This document shows, piece after piece, positions 25,768-35,645 of a stretch of 64,000 nt of DNA. Every line of letters begins with the position of its first letter. Position 1 is the first letter of the stretch. The stretch comes from Tenacibaculum sp. (GTDB lineage: Bacteria > Bacteroidota > Bacteroidia > Flavobacteriales > Flavobacteriaceae): assembly GCA_022448525.1 (NCBI GenBank), contig JAKVCX010000001.1, positions 172,733 through 236,732 on the forward strand, given 5' to 3'. The position numbers and the translations under genes are program-made. The notes under the pieces are model-generated. The model worked only from the letters and a program-made list of their open reading frames with translations. It searched no databases and was not told where the DNA came from.

Positions 25768-28700
25768 ATGAAAAAAAATCTACTCTTATTTCTTTTACTT
25801 TTTGCTTTTACTGCATTTGCTCAAACTAAATATGATAAACTATGGAGAGAAGTTGAAAACTTTGAACTCGAAGGTAAGTTTAAAAGCGCGCAAAAGAAAA
25901 CCAATGAGGTTTTAAGTTTAGCTAGAAACTTAAATACTACAAATCAAATTATAAAAGCCTTTATTTATAAAACTAAGTTTGTTTTACTTCTTGAGGAGGA
26001 TGCGCATATAAAAGTTATTGAAGAATTAGAAGAATTAATAAAAGCATCTAATTTCCCTACGGATGCAATATTAGAATCAGTTTATGCTAGTTATTTACAT
26101 CAATATCTTCTAATGTATCGATTTAAGATTAAAAAACGTAGCAAAACTGACGAAATGCAAAAGAATCCCAAGGACTTCGAATATTGGGACACACATACGT
26201 TTATTACTCAAATTTCCAAACATTACAAAAAATCCCTTTCTCTATCAAATAGACTTAAAAAACTGTCTATTAAAAAGTTCACTCCAATCCTAACAAATAG
26301 TAAAACCTCTTTTAAATTCAGACCTACATTATTTGATTTTCTAGCACACGAAGCCTTATCATTTTATACTACCGATAAATGGAAAATAGGATTATTTAAA
26401 AACGATTTCTCGACAAATGAAGAATTTACCTTAAAACCAACTGAAGTATTTCTGAAAAACAAACTGGATGCTCAACAGGATAAAGTCGTTAGTATAAATA
26501 CACCGTTAGAGATATTTCAAGAACTCGAAAATTTTCATTTCAAAAAAGATACTACTGCCTATGTAGATAACGTCTTACAAAGATTAGAGTTTTGCAAAAA
26601 CAAATCTAATTTAGTTAGAGCTAATGATATTTTCCTAAGTACCCTAAATTTTCTTTCGAAGAAATATCAAAATCATGAAGTTCAAGCAACAATAATTCAC
26701 AAAATGGCAGAATTTTACTTTAATGCCAGTAAAAAGGAAAATGCTAAAAATCATGAAACACTAAAAAACTATAGAGTAAAAGCTAAAACTTTATGTGATA
26801 TCGGCATCAAAAAATTCCCTCATTCCGATGGTGGAATTTTATGTACTCTTTTTAAAAATAAAATTGAAGATAAAAGTGTAAACATTCAAACTGAAAGATA
26901 TGTTGTTCCTGGAAAACCATTTTTAGCGAAGATTAATTTTAAAAATATTGACAGTTTACATCTGACAGTCTATAAAATCCCATTTAATAAATTTCAAAAT
27001 CCCTTTACTCAAAGAAAAGATAGTATTGCTTTTCAGATTGTAAAAACACAAAAACCAGTTAAAACTAAGTTATATTGTTTACAAGAAAAGAATGATTACT
27101 TCTCATATACAACTGAAATTGATTTACCTGCACTATCAAAAGGGTCTTATTTAATAGTCACTTCCTCAGAAAAAAACAGTACATCTTTCAAAAATATTTT
27201 AAGTCACTGTGTAATTACTGCAACCAATTTATCACTGATTAAAATTAAAGATGATAAAAAAATTGTCATAAAAATTCTTGATAGACAAAACGGCCACCCA
27301 GTCCATAAAGCCAAAATATTATATAGAAACTCCAAGAATAAACTTGGTAGTGGAACAACAAATTCTTCAGGTAAATTCATAATTAAAAAAGATAAAAAAT
27401 ATTATAACTCAGTAGAAATTTTAACCTCTTTTAAAGGAGATACATTAGTTACTGACAATATATATATCAGTAAATTCTATGATGACAATAAAAGTGAAGA
27501 CATCAATAAATCAGTAAAAATGTTTTTGTTTCTTGACAGAAGCATTTATCGACCTGGACAAACAGTATACTTCAAAGGAATATTAACCGAAAAATCAAAA
27601 AATAAATCGAAAATTGTTCCTAAGACTCATGTTAACATAACAATTCAAAACTCAAACTATCAGATAATAAAAAAATTTAGATTAAAAACAAATGAATTCG
27701 GTTCAGTAAGTGGAGAATTCAAATTACCTAAAAACGTTTTAACTGGTGAGTTTAGCATTCTCATGGATGAAACAGAAGATAATTATTATGATGATATGGA
27801 CGATTTTGAAGACACTGAAATTTACTTTTCTGTAGAAGAATATAAGCGTCCAAAATTTGAAATAGTTTTTGACTCCATTAAATCTGATAACAAACTAAAT
27901 GAAGACGTAACAATTAAAGGATTTGCAAAAGCATTTTTAGGAAGTAAAATTTCAAATGCTAAAGTCAATTATTCAGTTACACGATCTCTTTTATCAAATA
28001 ACCAGAACAGATACAATTACAATTATCGAAATAAAATTCTTCAAAAAGGAACATTACATTCAAATCAAAACGGAGAATTCAATATCACTTTCAAAGCTAC
28101 TCCGGATTCTTTAATTCAAAAATCTACTAAACCAATATTTATTTATAATATAAAAGTTAATGTTACCGATATCAATGGAGAAACTAGGACTAGCACTAAA
28201 TCAATAAAACTTGGTTATCATCATTCGACACTAAATGTAAATACAGAAAAAAAATGGTTAGCTAATGCATCTCAAAAGATTACTGTAGAAACTAAAAATC
28301 TTAATAATAAATATATTACTACTGATTTACATTATGCTATTTATAAACTCAAAAGTTCAAATAGAATCTTAAGAGAAAAACCTTGGCCAGTAGTTGAAAA
28401 ACATTATTTGTCTAGAGAAAAATTCATTAAGCTTTTCCCTAATGAAGTATATGATAAATTTGACCTTCAAGAAAACTGGTTAAAAGGAGATCTCAAATTT
28501 TCTGGGAAACAGAAAAATAGTGGAAAAACAATTCTCACAATTAATAACACAAACAACTGGGAAACTGGATCATATCAAATTGAAATAAAAGCAATTGATC
28601 AATTTAAAGATACTTTATTTATAACCAAACAAATAGAATTATTTCAATCTAATCAAAGGAAAACAAATGGACAAAATCTCCTTTCTCACAAAATAACAAA

Positions 28701-31700
28701 CTCTTCTTTTAAAAGAGACGGTTATATAAACCTAATACTAAGTACCGTATGCAAAGACATAAACGTAAATATTGAAGCTTATTATAAAGGTAAGCTAATA
28801 TTAGATAAATTAAGTTCTATTAAAAATGGACATCAATCCTTTAAAATTCCAGTAAAAAGAAAATACAGAGATGCAATAGACATAAAAATATACTATGTAA
28901 AGTTTAACAGTTCTTACAGTTCAGAATTTTCTGTAGACCTATCCAGTTTCAATGATGTATTAAAATTTGAAACAATTAGTTTTAGAAATAAAATTAAACC
29001 TGGAGACAAAGAGTCTTGGTGTTTTAAAGTCTTAAACATAAAAGGTAAAAACACTAATGCAGAAGTTTTAGCCTCTATGTATGATCAATCTTTAGATAAA
29101 TTAAAAGACCATTACTGGGAAAACGATTTTAATATTTATGGTTCTTCCAATTATACTACTCCAAGCATAGAAAATAATTATTCATTTAGAAATACTCAAT
29201 TTAAATTCATTAAGATTCCGAACACTTTATACTTTTCATCATCTGTAAAAAACTATCAAAAATTTGAATGGTCTGGACTAAATTTTGGAAATATAAGTTC
29301 TGAAAACAAACTATATTTATCTACTCTTAAAAATAAACTAACGCCTAAAAATCACAAAAGTGGAAATATTCAAGGGATTATTTTTGATGATATTGGTTAC
29401 CCTTTACCCGGTGCTAATGTTATAGTTAAAGGAACCAACATTGGTACTGAGACAGATTTTGATGGTTTCTATACCATTAATGCTCCTTTAAACTCTGAAT
29501 TAGAATTTCGATTTGTTGGATACGAAACTAAATCAGCAATAATTAAAAAACCGGGAACATATAATATTGCGCTAGAAACAGACAACTTTCTAGAAGAAGT
29601 TGTTGTGGTTGGTTATGGTACCACTACTAAAAGAGCTAGTTTATCTGCCAGCGTGCTTATATCTGGTGGTAATTTTATCAATCATTTAAAAGAACAACTT
29701 GGTGGTTCAATTTCTGGAGTAACAATTCAGGAATCCTATAATACTCCAGTACAAAAGAAAAGCATCATTATCAAAGAAATTATCAAAGAGAATAACTCAG
29801 AGAAAACATTATTTGTAATTGACGGTGTAACTTTGGATGTAATCGATATAGAGTTAGCATTAAACGATATTGAAGACATCACCATCCTAAAGGCTGAACA
29901 AGCGATCAAAAAATACGGAACAAAAGGTAAAAATGGAGTCGTAATAATTACAACAAAACAAGAAATAGCAAAACTTAATCAAGTAGAAACTCGCGATGAT
30001 TTAAGAGAAACCGCATTTTTCTATCCACATATAAAAACGAATAAAAAGGGAGAAGCTATTTTCAATTTTAACTCACCACAAGCATTAACTAAGTGGAAAC
30101 TTATGTTATTAGCGCATAATAAATCTTTTGAAGTAGGAACACTTGAAAAATCAGTATTAACTCAAAAACAACTTAATATTATTCCAAATCCACCTAGATT
30201 CCTAAGAGAAAATGACACGATAGTTTTTAATACTAAGATTAGTAACTTAACTTCAAAAAAGACTAATGGAAACGCTGTACTTTATTTAACAAATCCAACT
30301 ACTTCTTCAACTATAAGCAGCGCTATCATTGAAACAAAACAAGTTCAAGAATTTTCTATTTCTCCCCAAGGAAACACTTCCATATCATGGAAAATAGTAG
30401 TTCCTAAAGGAATTCCCGCTCTTGAATATAAAATAATTGCAAAATCAGACTCTCATAGTGATGGAGAAAAAAACATATTACCAATATTAAATAACAAAAC
30501 TCTTGTTACGGAAGCAAGACCTATATGGCTACCTAAAGGGAAAAAACAAGAATTTACTTTTAAAACCTTAAAAGAATCTTCTTCAAAAACATTGGAAAAC
30601 CATAATTACACAATTGAATATTCAACTAACGAAACATGGTTAGCTTTAAAATCGCTACCATATTTAATGGAATTTCCATATGAGTGTGCTGAACAAACTT
30701 TTTCAAGATTTTATGCAAATGTAATTGCTGAACATCTTTTAGATTCAAATCCTGAAATTAAAAATGTTATTGAAAGTTGGGTTTCAAAACAGGAAATTAA
30801 GTCTCCGTTAGAAGAAAATGAAAAACTGAAATCAATACTCATTACAGAATCTCCTTGGGTCAGAGATTTGAAAAGTGATAAAGAAAATAAATCTAGATTT
30901 GCTCAATTATTTAAAAGTCAACAATTAAAAGATAATCTTTTACAAACCACTGCCAAACTTAAAGAATTACAATTATCAACAGGAGGATTTCCTTGGTTTG
31001 CCGGTGGAAGGGAAAATAATTTTATTACAAGACACATTATTTCAGGAATTGGTCATTTAAACAAAATTGGAATTAATAATTACCACTTACTAGAACCTAT
31101 TCTAAAAAAAGGTATTCCATTCTTGGATGAACAGTTTGCCTCGGAGTATCATTTTAAAATTCAACACAAAGTTGATTCAACTAAAATCATCCCAGATTAT
31201 AATAATATTCATTATTTATACGCCAGAAGCTTTTTCATTAAAAGTCATCCAATTCCAGAAAAAATTAAACCTATTTTCAATTTATATGTTGAAAAATGTA
31301 AATCGTCATGGTTAACGAAATCACTGTATGAAAAAGGAATGATTGCCTTGGTCTTAAATCGATTGAATTTCAAAAAAGACGCCTTAAAAATAATTGAAGC
31401 ATTAGAAGAACAAACTGTAAAAAGTAAAAATGCTGGTTGGTATTGGAAAGAAAACAGCTCGAGTTGGAAATGGAATGAATCTCAAATTGAAACCCATGCT
31501 TTACTAATTGAAGCATTTAATGAGATACAAAAAGACAAGGAAAAAGTAACTCAATTAAAACAATGGCTAATTAAAAATAAAAAGCTTAAACAATGGGGAA
31601 CAACGAAAGCAACTACTGAAGCGATTCAGGCATTATTAATAAATCAAAATGATTTAAAATCAATTTCAAATCAAATTACTATATCTTTTGAGGGTAGAAA

Positions 31701-32316
31701 AATCAATGCAAATGAAATAAAAAACATAAAGAAAGAGAAAGAAACTGGATATGTTAAGATCAATTGGAAGACCTCGCAAATTACTCCACAAATGGGAACT
31801 GTTAAAATTGAAAATGATAGTGAGAATTTAGGATACGGAGGAGTATATTGGCAATATTTAGAAGATATTGATAAAATTAATACAACTACAACAACACCTT
31901 TACAAATAAAGAAAAAGCTTTTTCTGAAAGACGGAGTTGATGATAACAAAAAATTAATTCGAATTTCTCCAAATTCAGTTATTAAAGTTGGAGACTTAAT
32001 AACAGTAAGACTAGAAATTATTTCGAAAAATGACATGGAGTTTGTCCATTTAAAAGATATGAGAGCTTCTGGATTTGAGCCTGTAGATATAATTTCACAA
32101 TACAAATGGTTTGACGACATTGATTATTATCAAAGTACGAAAGATACCGCAACACATTTCTTTTTTGATGATTTACCGAAAGGAAAATATATTATTGAAT
32201 ATCAATTAAGAGCGAGCAATTCTGGTAATTTTTCAAACGGGATTACAACCATTCAAAGCATGTATGCTCCTGAGTTCATAAGTCATTCTAAAAGTACTAG
32301 AGTAAAAATCCAATAA
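25768..32316 (+). CDS. Giant alpha-2-macroglobulin with inserted CarboxypepD_reg and TonB-plug module
   Basis: A 2182-residue exported protein. A signal peptide (1-19, ending AFAQ) without a lipobox is followed by a helical N-terminal region (20-370), then macroglobulin beta domains. MG2 begins near 590 with RSIYRPGQTVYFKG. Residues about 1197-1275 are a CarboxypepD_reg-like domain (DDIGYPLPGANVIVKGT), followed by [12 protein letters not shown] (from about 1276) and a TonB-receptor plug ending KNGVVIITTK (about 1400). Right after it comes the A2M domain segment ETAFFYPHI. The thioester motif CAEQ (1640-1643) is intact, in a helical domain with LSTGGFPWFAGG. Such proteins trap proteases; here the plug module sits near the expected bait region. 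There is no beta-barrel and no pbpC neighbour. Confidence 0.85.
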   Translation: MKKNLLLFLLLFAFTAFAQTKYDKLWREVENFELEGKFKSAQKKTNEVLSLARNLNTTNQIIKAFIYKTKFVLLLEEDAHIKVIEELEELIKASNFPTDAILESVYASYLHQYLLMYRFKIKKRSKTDEMQKNPKDFEYWDTHTFITQISKHYKKSLSLSNRLKKLSIKKFTPILTNSKTSFKFRPTLFDFLAHEALSFYTTDKWKIGLFKNDFSTNEEFTLKPTEVFLKNKLDAQQDKVVSINTPLEIFQELENFHFKKDTTAYVDNVLQRLEFCKNKSNLVRANDIFLSTLNFLSKKYQNHEVQATIIHKMAEFYFNASKKENAKNHETLKNYRVKAKTLCDIGIKKFPHSDGGILCTLFKNKIEDKSVNIQTERYVVPGKPFLAKINFKNIDSLHLTVYKIPFNKFQNPFTQRKDSIAFQIVKTQKPVKTKLYCLQEKNDYFSYTTEIDLPALSKGSYLIVTSSEKNSTSFKNILSHCVITATNLSLIKIKDDKKIVIKILDRQNGHPVHKAKILYRNSKNKLGSGTTNSSGKFIIKKDKKYYNSVEILTSFKGDTLVTDNIYISKFYDDNKSEDINKSVKMFLFLDRSIYRPGQTVYFKGILTEKSKNKSKIVPKTHVNITIQNSNYQIIKKFRLKTNEFGSVSGEFKLPKNVLTGEFSILMDETEDNYYDDMDDFEDTEIYFSVEEYKRPKFEIVFDSIKSDNKLNEDVTIKGFAKAFLGSKISNAKVNYSVTRSLLSNNQNRYNYNYRNKILQKGTLHSNQNGEFNITFKATPDSLIQKSTKPIFIYNIKVNVTDINGETRTSTKSIKLGYHHSTLNVNTEKKWLANASQKITVETKNLNNKYITTDLHYAIYKLKSSNRILREKPWPVVEKHYLSREKFIKLFPNEVYDKFDLQENWLKGDLKFSGKQKNSGKTILTINNTNNWETGSYQIEIKAIDQFKDTLFITKQIELFQSNQRKTNGQNLLSHKITNSSFKRDGYINLILSTVCKDINVNIEAYYKGKLILDKLSSIKNGHQSFKIPVKRKYRDAIDIKIYYVKFNSSYSSEFSVDLSSFNDVLKFETISFRNKIKPGDKESWCFKVLNIKGKNTNAEVLASMYDQSLDKLKDHYWENDFNIYGSSNYTTPSIENNYSFRNTQFKFIKIPNTLYFSSSVKNYQKFEWSGLNFGNISSENKLYLSTLKNKLTPKNHKSGNIQGIIFDDIGYPLPGANVIVKGTNIGTETDFDGFYTINAPLNSELEFRFVGYETKSAIIKKPGTYNIALETDNFLEEVVVVGYGTTTKRASLSASVLISGGNFINHLKEQLGGSISGVTIQESYNTPVQKKSIIIKEIIKENNSEKTLFVIDGVTLDVIDIELALNDIEDITILKAEQAIKKYGTKGKNGVVIITTKQEIAKLNQVETRDDLRETAFFYPHIKTNKKGEAIFNFNSPQALTKWKLMLLAHNKSFEVGTLEKSVLTQKQLNIIPNPPRFLRENDTIVFNTKISNLTSKKTNGNAVLYLTNPTTSSTISSAIIETKQVQEFSISPQGNTSISWKIVVPKGIPALEYKIIAKSDSHSDGEKNILPILNNKTLVTEARPIWLPKGKKQEFTFKTLKESSSKTLENHNYTIEYSTNETWLALKSLPYLMEFPYECAEQTFSRFYANVIAEHLLDSNPEIKNVIESWVSKQEIKSPLEENEKLKSILITESPWVRDLKSDKENKSRFAQLFKSQQLKDNLLQTTAKLKELQLSTGGFPWFAGGRENNFITRHIISGIGHLNKIGINNYHLLEPILKKGIPFLDEQFASEYHFKIQHKVDSTKIIPDYNNIHYLYARSFFIKSHPIPEKIKPIFNLYVEKCKSSWLTKSLYEKGMIALVLNRLNFKKDALKIIEALEEQTVKSKNAGWYWKENSSSWKWNESQIETHALLIEAFNEIQKDKEKVTQLKQWLIKNKKLKQWGTTKATTEAIQALLINQNDLKSISNQITISFEGRKINANEIKNIKKEKETGYVKINWKTSQITPQMGTVKIENDSENLGYGGVYWQYLEDIDKINTTTTTPLQIKKKLFLKDGVDDNKKLIRISPNSVIKVGDLITVRLEIISKNDMEFVHLKDMRASGFEPVDIISQYKWFDDIDYYQSTKDTATHFFFDDLPKGKYIIEYQLRASNSGNFSNGITTIQSMYAPEFISHSKSTRVKIQ

Positions 32317-32439
32317 AGACAATTCAAATACTAAGTCTTCGTAAGAAGATTTATTCGAAATCTTCTGAAATATTCTCAGTCTCCAGCTAGTTCAAAACTA
32401 GTAGTAATTTAAATTAGAAGAATAATTAACTTAGAATAC

Positions 32440-32476
32440 AACCACGTTATTTGTTCAGATAGTGTGGTTTTTTATT
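32440..32476 (+). terminator. Rho-independent terminator after the macroglobulin gene
   Basis: AACCACGTTAT (32440-32450) pairs with ATAGTGTGGTT (32459-32469, two G-U pairs) around TTGTTCAG, followed by a T-rich tract. Confidence 0.7.
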
Positions 32477-32666
32477 TTAGAGTTTTATAAGGTCTTTTAA
32501 TAGTTACAACGCAAAGTTCAAGTGGAGGTATTCATCTCAGGATGGTCACCAAGACTAATTATGTTTCTCAAAGAGGTTCAGAGAAAGTGTATATTTACAA
32601 TACGTATTGAGGAGTCCAAATATTATTACCTCAGATAAATTTTGTAAAACTCCCGAAAAAAAAATT
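32477..32666. other. Gene-free stretch with a compositionally odd segment
   Basis: Together with the preceding terminator this makes a 350-base gap (32317-32666). No convincing gene is seen. Bases 32510-32600 are richer in G and C than their surroundings and contain an inverted repeat, TTTCTC (32564-32569) with GAGAAA (32581-32586), and an ACGCAAAGTTC segment. This may be a decayed intergenic repeat or gene remnant, but that is a weak inference. Confidence 0.3.
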
Positions 32667-33122
32667 ATGAAACCATTAATAATAGTATTAGCCTTTTTCT
32701 TTTCATTAAAAGCCCAAAAATGCTCCTCTCAAGGGAAAGAAAATTTAAAAATAAATTTTGTCAAAAAGTTTATTTTGGATAATAAGGATAACAGTATTTA
32801 TTTTAATACGAAAAATCTATATTTTATGGGGTATGAACAAAACTTTTTATATGAAGGATATAAAGTGAATTTTATTGATTCAAAAGCATTGACTAACCTA
32901 GTAAAAGAGAAAAAGAAGTTATATGTTTTTTCAATATCAGAACCTTATATAAAGGGTAATCAAATTAAAGCTTATTTTAATTATATTACAGCTAAAGAAG
33001 GAGAGAATAAAAAAATGAATGTTGCTTCTCTTCATGGGATGAATGCAATGTATTGTTTGAGTTTTAATTGTGATAAAGGAAATTATATTGTTGAGTGGTG
33101 TGGCTCCTCTCACTCACGATAG
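32667..33122 (+). CDS. Small secreted protein, unknown
   Basis: A 151-residue protein. The frame is open from 32607, but the ATG at 32667 is chosen because it gives a normal export signal (MKPLIIVLAFFFSLKA, with Cys at 19 in KCSSQG). The mature part is beta-rich with aromatic residues and three late cysteines (MYCLSFNCDKG, VEWCGSS). No family is recognised. It lies in an accessory stretch of small exported proteins and has no clear operon partner. Confidence 0.5.
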   Translation: MKPLIIVLAFFFSLKAQKCSSQGKENLKINFVKKFILDNKDNSIYFNTKNLYFMGYEQNFLYEGYKVNFIDSKALTNLVKEKKKLYVFSISEPYIKGNQIKAYFNYITAKEGENKKMNVASLHGMNAMYCLSFNCDKGNYIVEWCGSSHSR

Positions 33123-33206
33123 TTTGTTCCAATTTAGACGATAATCCATAATTAACCCTTGTAAATTAGCAAGAACTAGAAAAAGAAAATGCTAAAAAGA
33201 AATAAT

Positions 33207-33962
33207 ATGAAACTTAGAAATACAACTTTTTTTACAGTGTAGTAATAATAATAGTTATTGGTTTTATAATTATAAAATTTCTAAATTTTAAAAAGATTAA
33301 AGAAGAATATTTATTCCTAAATCATTCTTCATTAAGTAAATATGTAAGGTTATACAACATTACTCAAATAGAACCCCTTAAAAGTATCGATGACTTTAAA
33401 CTCTTTATTAAAGAAAGAAACCTCTCTTTTTATCAACAAATTAAAGACATTGACTTGCAGTATTTACAATTACCAGAAAATAATACAGGAGTTATTTATT
33501 TATTTAAAGGGATTTGACAATAATAATGATTCATTGAAACAATCATATAATCCATCAGGAATTAGTTTTTGGAATTCCTTAATAAAAAAAGGAGACTTAA
33601 AATTATCTATTTATGATTATGAATTTAAAAAGAAGATTAATACTATTTATAAAGTAGTAAATGATACTATTACAGAAATAGATAAATTAGACTTAATTGA
33701 TATTTATTTAAAATCTAAAGAATGTAAAGAATTACAGGCAATTGATCGAATAAATGAAGAATCAATGTACTCTATTACTGTTGAAATAAAAAAAGGGGTA
33801 ATTAAGCAGAATTATACTTCTATAAATATTTCAGAAGAAACCATCAAAGCAATAAAGATGTATTTAAAACAAAAACCTAATTTATTCAAGCATAATGAAT
33901 CCTACTTAATTAAATACATCGGATATAACATTGAAAACTTCGTATGTAAAGCGGATATCTGA
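33207..33962 (+). pseudogene. Frameshifted gene for a membrane-anchored protein
   Basis: Three frames join into one sensible protein of about 250 residues if two single-base changes are made. The ATG at 33207 opens MKLRNTTFF. Adding one T to the T run 33227-33233 continues into a membrane helix (VVIIIVIGFIIIKFL) and on through SLSKYVRLYNITQIEPL to NTGVIYLFKG. Removing one G from 33509-33511 continues into FDNNNDSLKQ and on to the stop at 33962. The two shifts cancel overall. The downstream part alone is open from 33390, but its first 40 residues there are out of the natural frame. It is either a decaying gene or has two homopolymer errors. Family unknown. Confidence 0.6.
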
Positions 33963-34013
33963 ACTAATTAAACATACATAGTTCATCAAATTTACAGGTC
34001 TAAAATATACAAC

Positions 34014-34778
34014 TTACTCAAAAAACAATTCTTCATACACAACCTCATCTGAAATTTCTGGTACATTCCCTAAATACTCTTTTCCTCGAAGTCTTTTTAC
34101 CGTATGATAACTCAATAAATCGTTCGGATATGACTGAATAATACTTTCAATTTGTTGTATTTCTGAATCATCCGAAATTGGATTTAACCATTTATCCTCA
34201 GTTTCATCAGTTAAAATTAAAGGCATTCTAGGAGCTTTTAATTTTGGATTATTATGAATTTTAGTCATTAACTCATTCGCCGATGTAGTAACAATTGAAA
34301 AGGAGGTAAACGATCCTTTATCAGGATTCTTCCACTCATTCCAAAGTCCTGCTAGCACAATTGGTTCTTTGTCTTTTCGATAAATATAAAATGGATAAGT
34401 ATTTTTGTTATAATGATGATGTTCATAAAAACCGTCTATATAAATTAAACATCTTTGATGTCTAGCCGATTCTCTGAACGATGGTTTTTCAAAAATAGTT
34501 TCACCTCGAGCATTTAACGTATTATTCCAAGTTTTTTTCATTTGCTCCTCATCACTTACCCAATGCGGAACCAACCCCCAAGTCGCAACTACTGGAAACC
34601 GCGGATCTTCATCAGTATATATCAGCATTTCTGGATGATTAAACCCAGATGAATGGTGAATTGGCAAATCAGTCATTGGAGCTAATCTTTCCATAATTTC
34701 TTCTACTGCTGCCCAATCTCCAAATCGTTTTGCTCTCTTTAATTGAGCTTCTAAACTAACTTTTACATCATAACACAT
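34014..34778 (-). CDS. yedK: SOS response-associated peptidase (SRAP/YedK family)
   Basis: A 254-residue protein of the SRAP/HMCES family, which forms a covalent thiazolidine link with abasic sites in single-stranded DNA. The ATG at 34778 is chosen because it makes Cys the second residue (MCYDVK), and Cys2 is the essential nucleophile; the frame is open to a TTG three codons earlier. Other family features are NARGET, the RCLIYIDGFYEHH segment, and the His near the end of the core (TSANELMTKIHNNPK... RMPLIL). It fits functionally with the mutagenesis cassette 3 kb away, but no TTGTAGC motif was found in front of it. Confidence 0.92.
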   Translation of the reverse strand: MCYDVKVSLEAQLKRAKRFGDWAAVEEIMERLAPMTDLPIHHSSGFNHPEMLIYTDEDPRFPVVATWGLVPHWVSDEEQMKKTWNNTLNARGETIFEKPSFRESARHQRCLIYIDGFYEHHHYNKNTYPFYIYRKDKEPIVLAGLWNEWKNPDKGSFTSFSIVTTSANELMTKIHNNPKLKAPRMPLILTDETEDKWLNPISDDSEIQQIESIIQSYPNDLLSYHTVKRLRGKEYLGNVPEISDEVVYEELFFE

Positions 34779-34902
34779 AAATACCAAATTGAATTACAAC
34801 AAGATACATATTTATGACTAAACTCTGTTTTTATAAATAACAAATAAACTACGTGATTTGATTTATCATAATTTATTTCTTTTATTGAAGTAAAAATGTA
34901 AT

Positions 34903-35604
34903 ATGACAAGATTTATATCAATAGTTTGCTCCTTCTTTTTATTCGTTTCCTGTCAAAACAAAACTGAAAAATCTGATTCTAAGCCGTCAGTAAAAAATAC
35001 AAAATCAACTGAAGTCCGTAAATCCAAAGAATCAATCGTTGTTATCTCTCTAAGTGAGTTTTTATATGAAAACAAGACTGATGAAATCCAAATTTTAAAT
35101 GAAGATGGTACTATTCATTCTACTTTAAAAGGAGGAAAATATTCCTTTAATAATTCCGATTTGAATTTAATGGAAATAGACGAAAGTACTTATGAAAATC
35201 CTATTCACTCTATAATTTTTTATCCCGAATACTTGGCTTGGTATGTGCTCGCTAAAAAAAGGGACATTAAGTTTACTGTTAAGTCTAATAACGGCGATAA
35301 ATTCATTGAAAATTCGAACATACAATATTATAGTATTAATAGTTTTTTAAAGAAATTCCCTATCGGACTAACAACTCAAAGTCCACTTAGAAAAGAAAGA
35401 TCTGAATCTTCAAATGAAATAGAAGACTATTTAAATTATGATTATAGAATTATTGAAGTTAATGACGATTGGATAAAAGTTAAACTAAATCCCGATACTC
35501 CTCCTGGAGAAAAAAGTTATACAGAACTAGGTTTAACTAGAGAAGGTTGGGTGCGATGGAAGAGAGAAAATGAAATACTAATAAAATTCTTTCTAGCAAT
35601 TTAA
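34903..35604 (+). CDS. Lipoprotein, unknown
   Basis: A 233-residue lipoprotein: the signal peptide ends LFVSC (Cys17), followed by a Lys/Ser/Thr-rich linker. The C-terminal 80 residues (from about SPLRKERSESSN to EGWVRWKRENEI) have the short-strand pattern of SH3-like domains, including the DDWIKVKL strand, but this is a guess. A second lipoprotein gene follows after 41 bases. Confidence 0.58.
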   Translation: MTRFISIVCSFFLFVSCQNKTEKSDSKPSVKNTKSTEVRKSKESIVVISLSEFLYENKTDEIQILNEDGTIHSTLKGGKYSFNNSDLNLMEIDESTYENPIHSIIFYPEYLAWYVLAKKRDIKFTVKSNNGDKFIENSNIQYYSINSFLKKFPIGLTTQSPLRKERSESSNEIEDYLNYDYRIIEVNDDWIKVKLNPDTPPGEKSYTELGLTREGWVRWKRENEILIKFFLAI

Positions 35605-35645
35605 TCAAGATATCTATGTTTAACCGAAATAAATTTATAGAATAA

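Noticed and set aside
29358..29960. A separate TonB-dependent receptor gene fused by a sequencing error
   Set aside because: The frame is continuous on both sides, there is no beta-barrel sequence, and a second protein in the window has the same arrangement.
31671..32120. Minus-strand open frame inside the macroglobulin gene
   Set aside because: It is antisense to the conserved C-terminal part of the macroglobulin, with Ser/Phe-rich shadow composition.
33390..33962. Intact 190-residue gene
   Set aside because: Its first 40 residues are in the wrong frame compared with the natural continuation from upstream; the region is better explained as one frameshifted gene from 33207.
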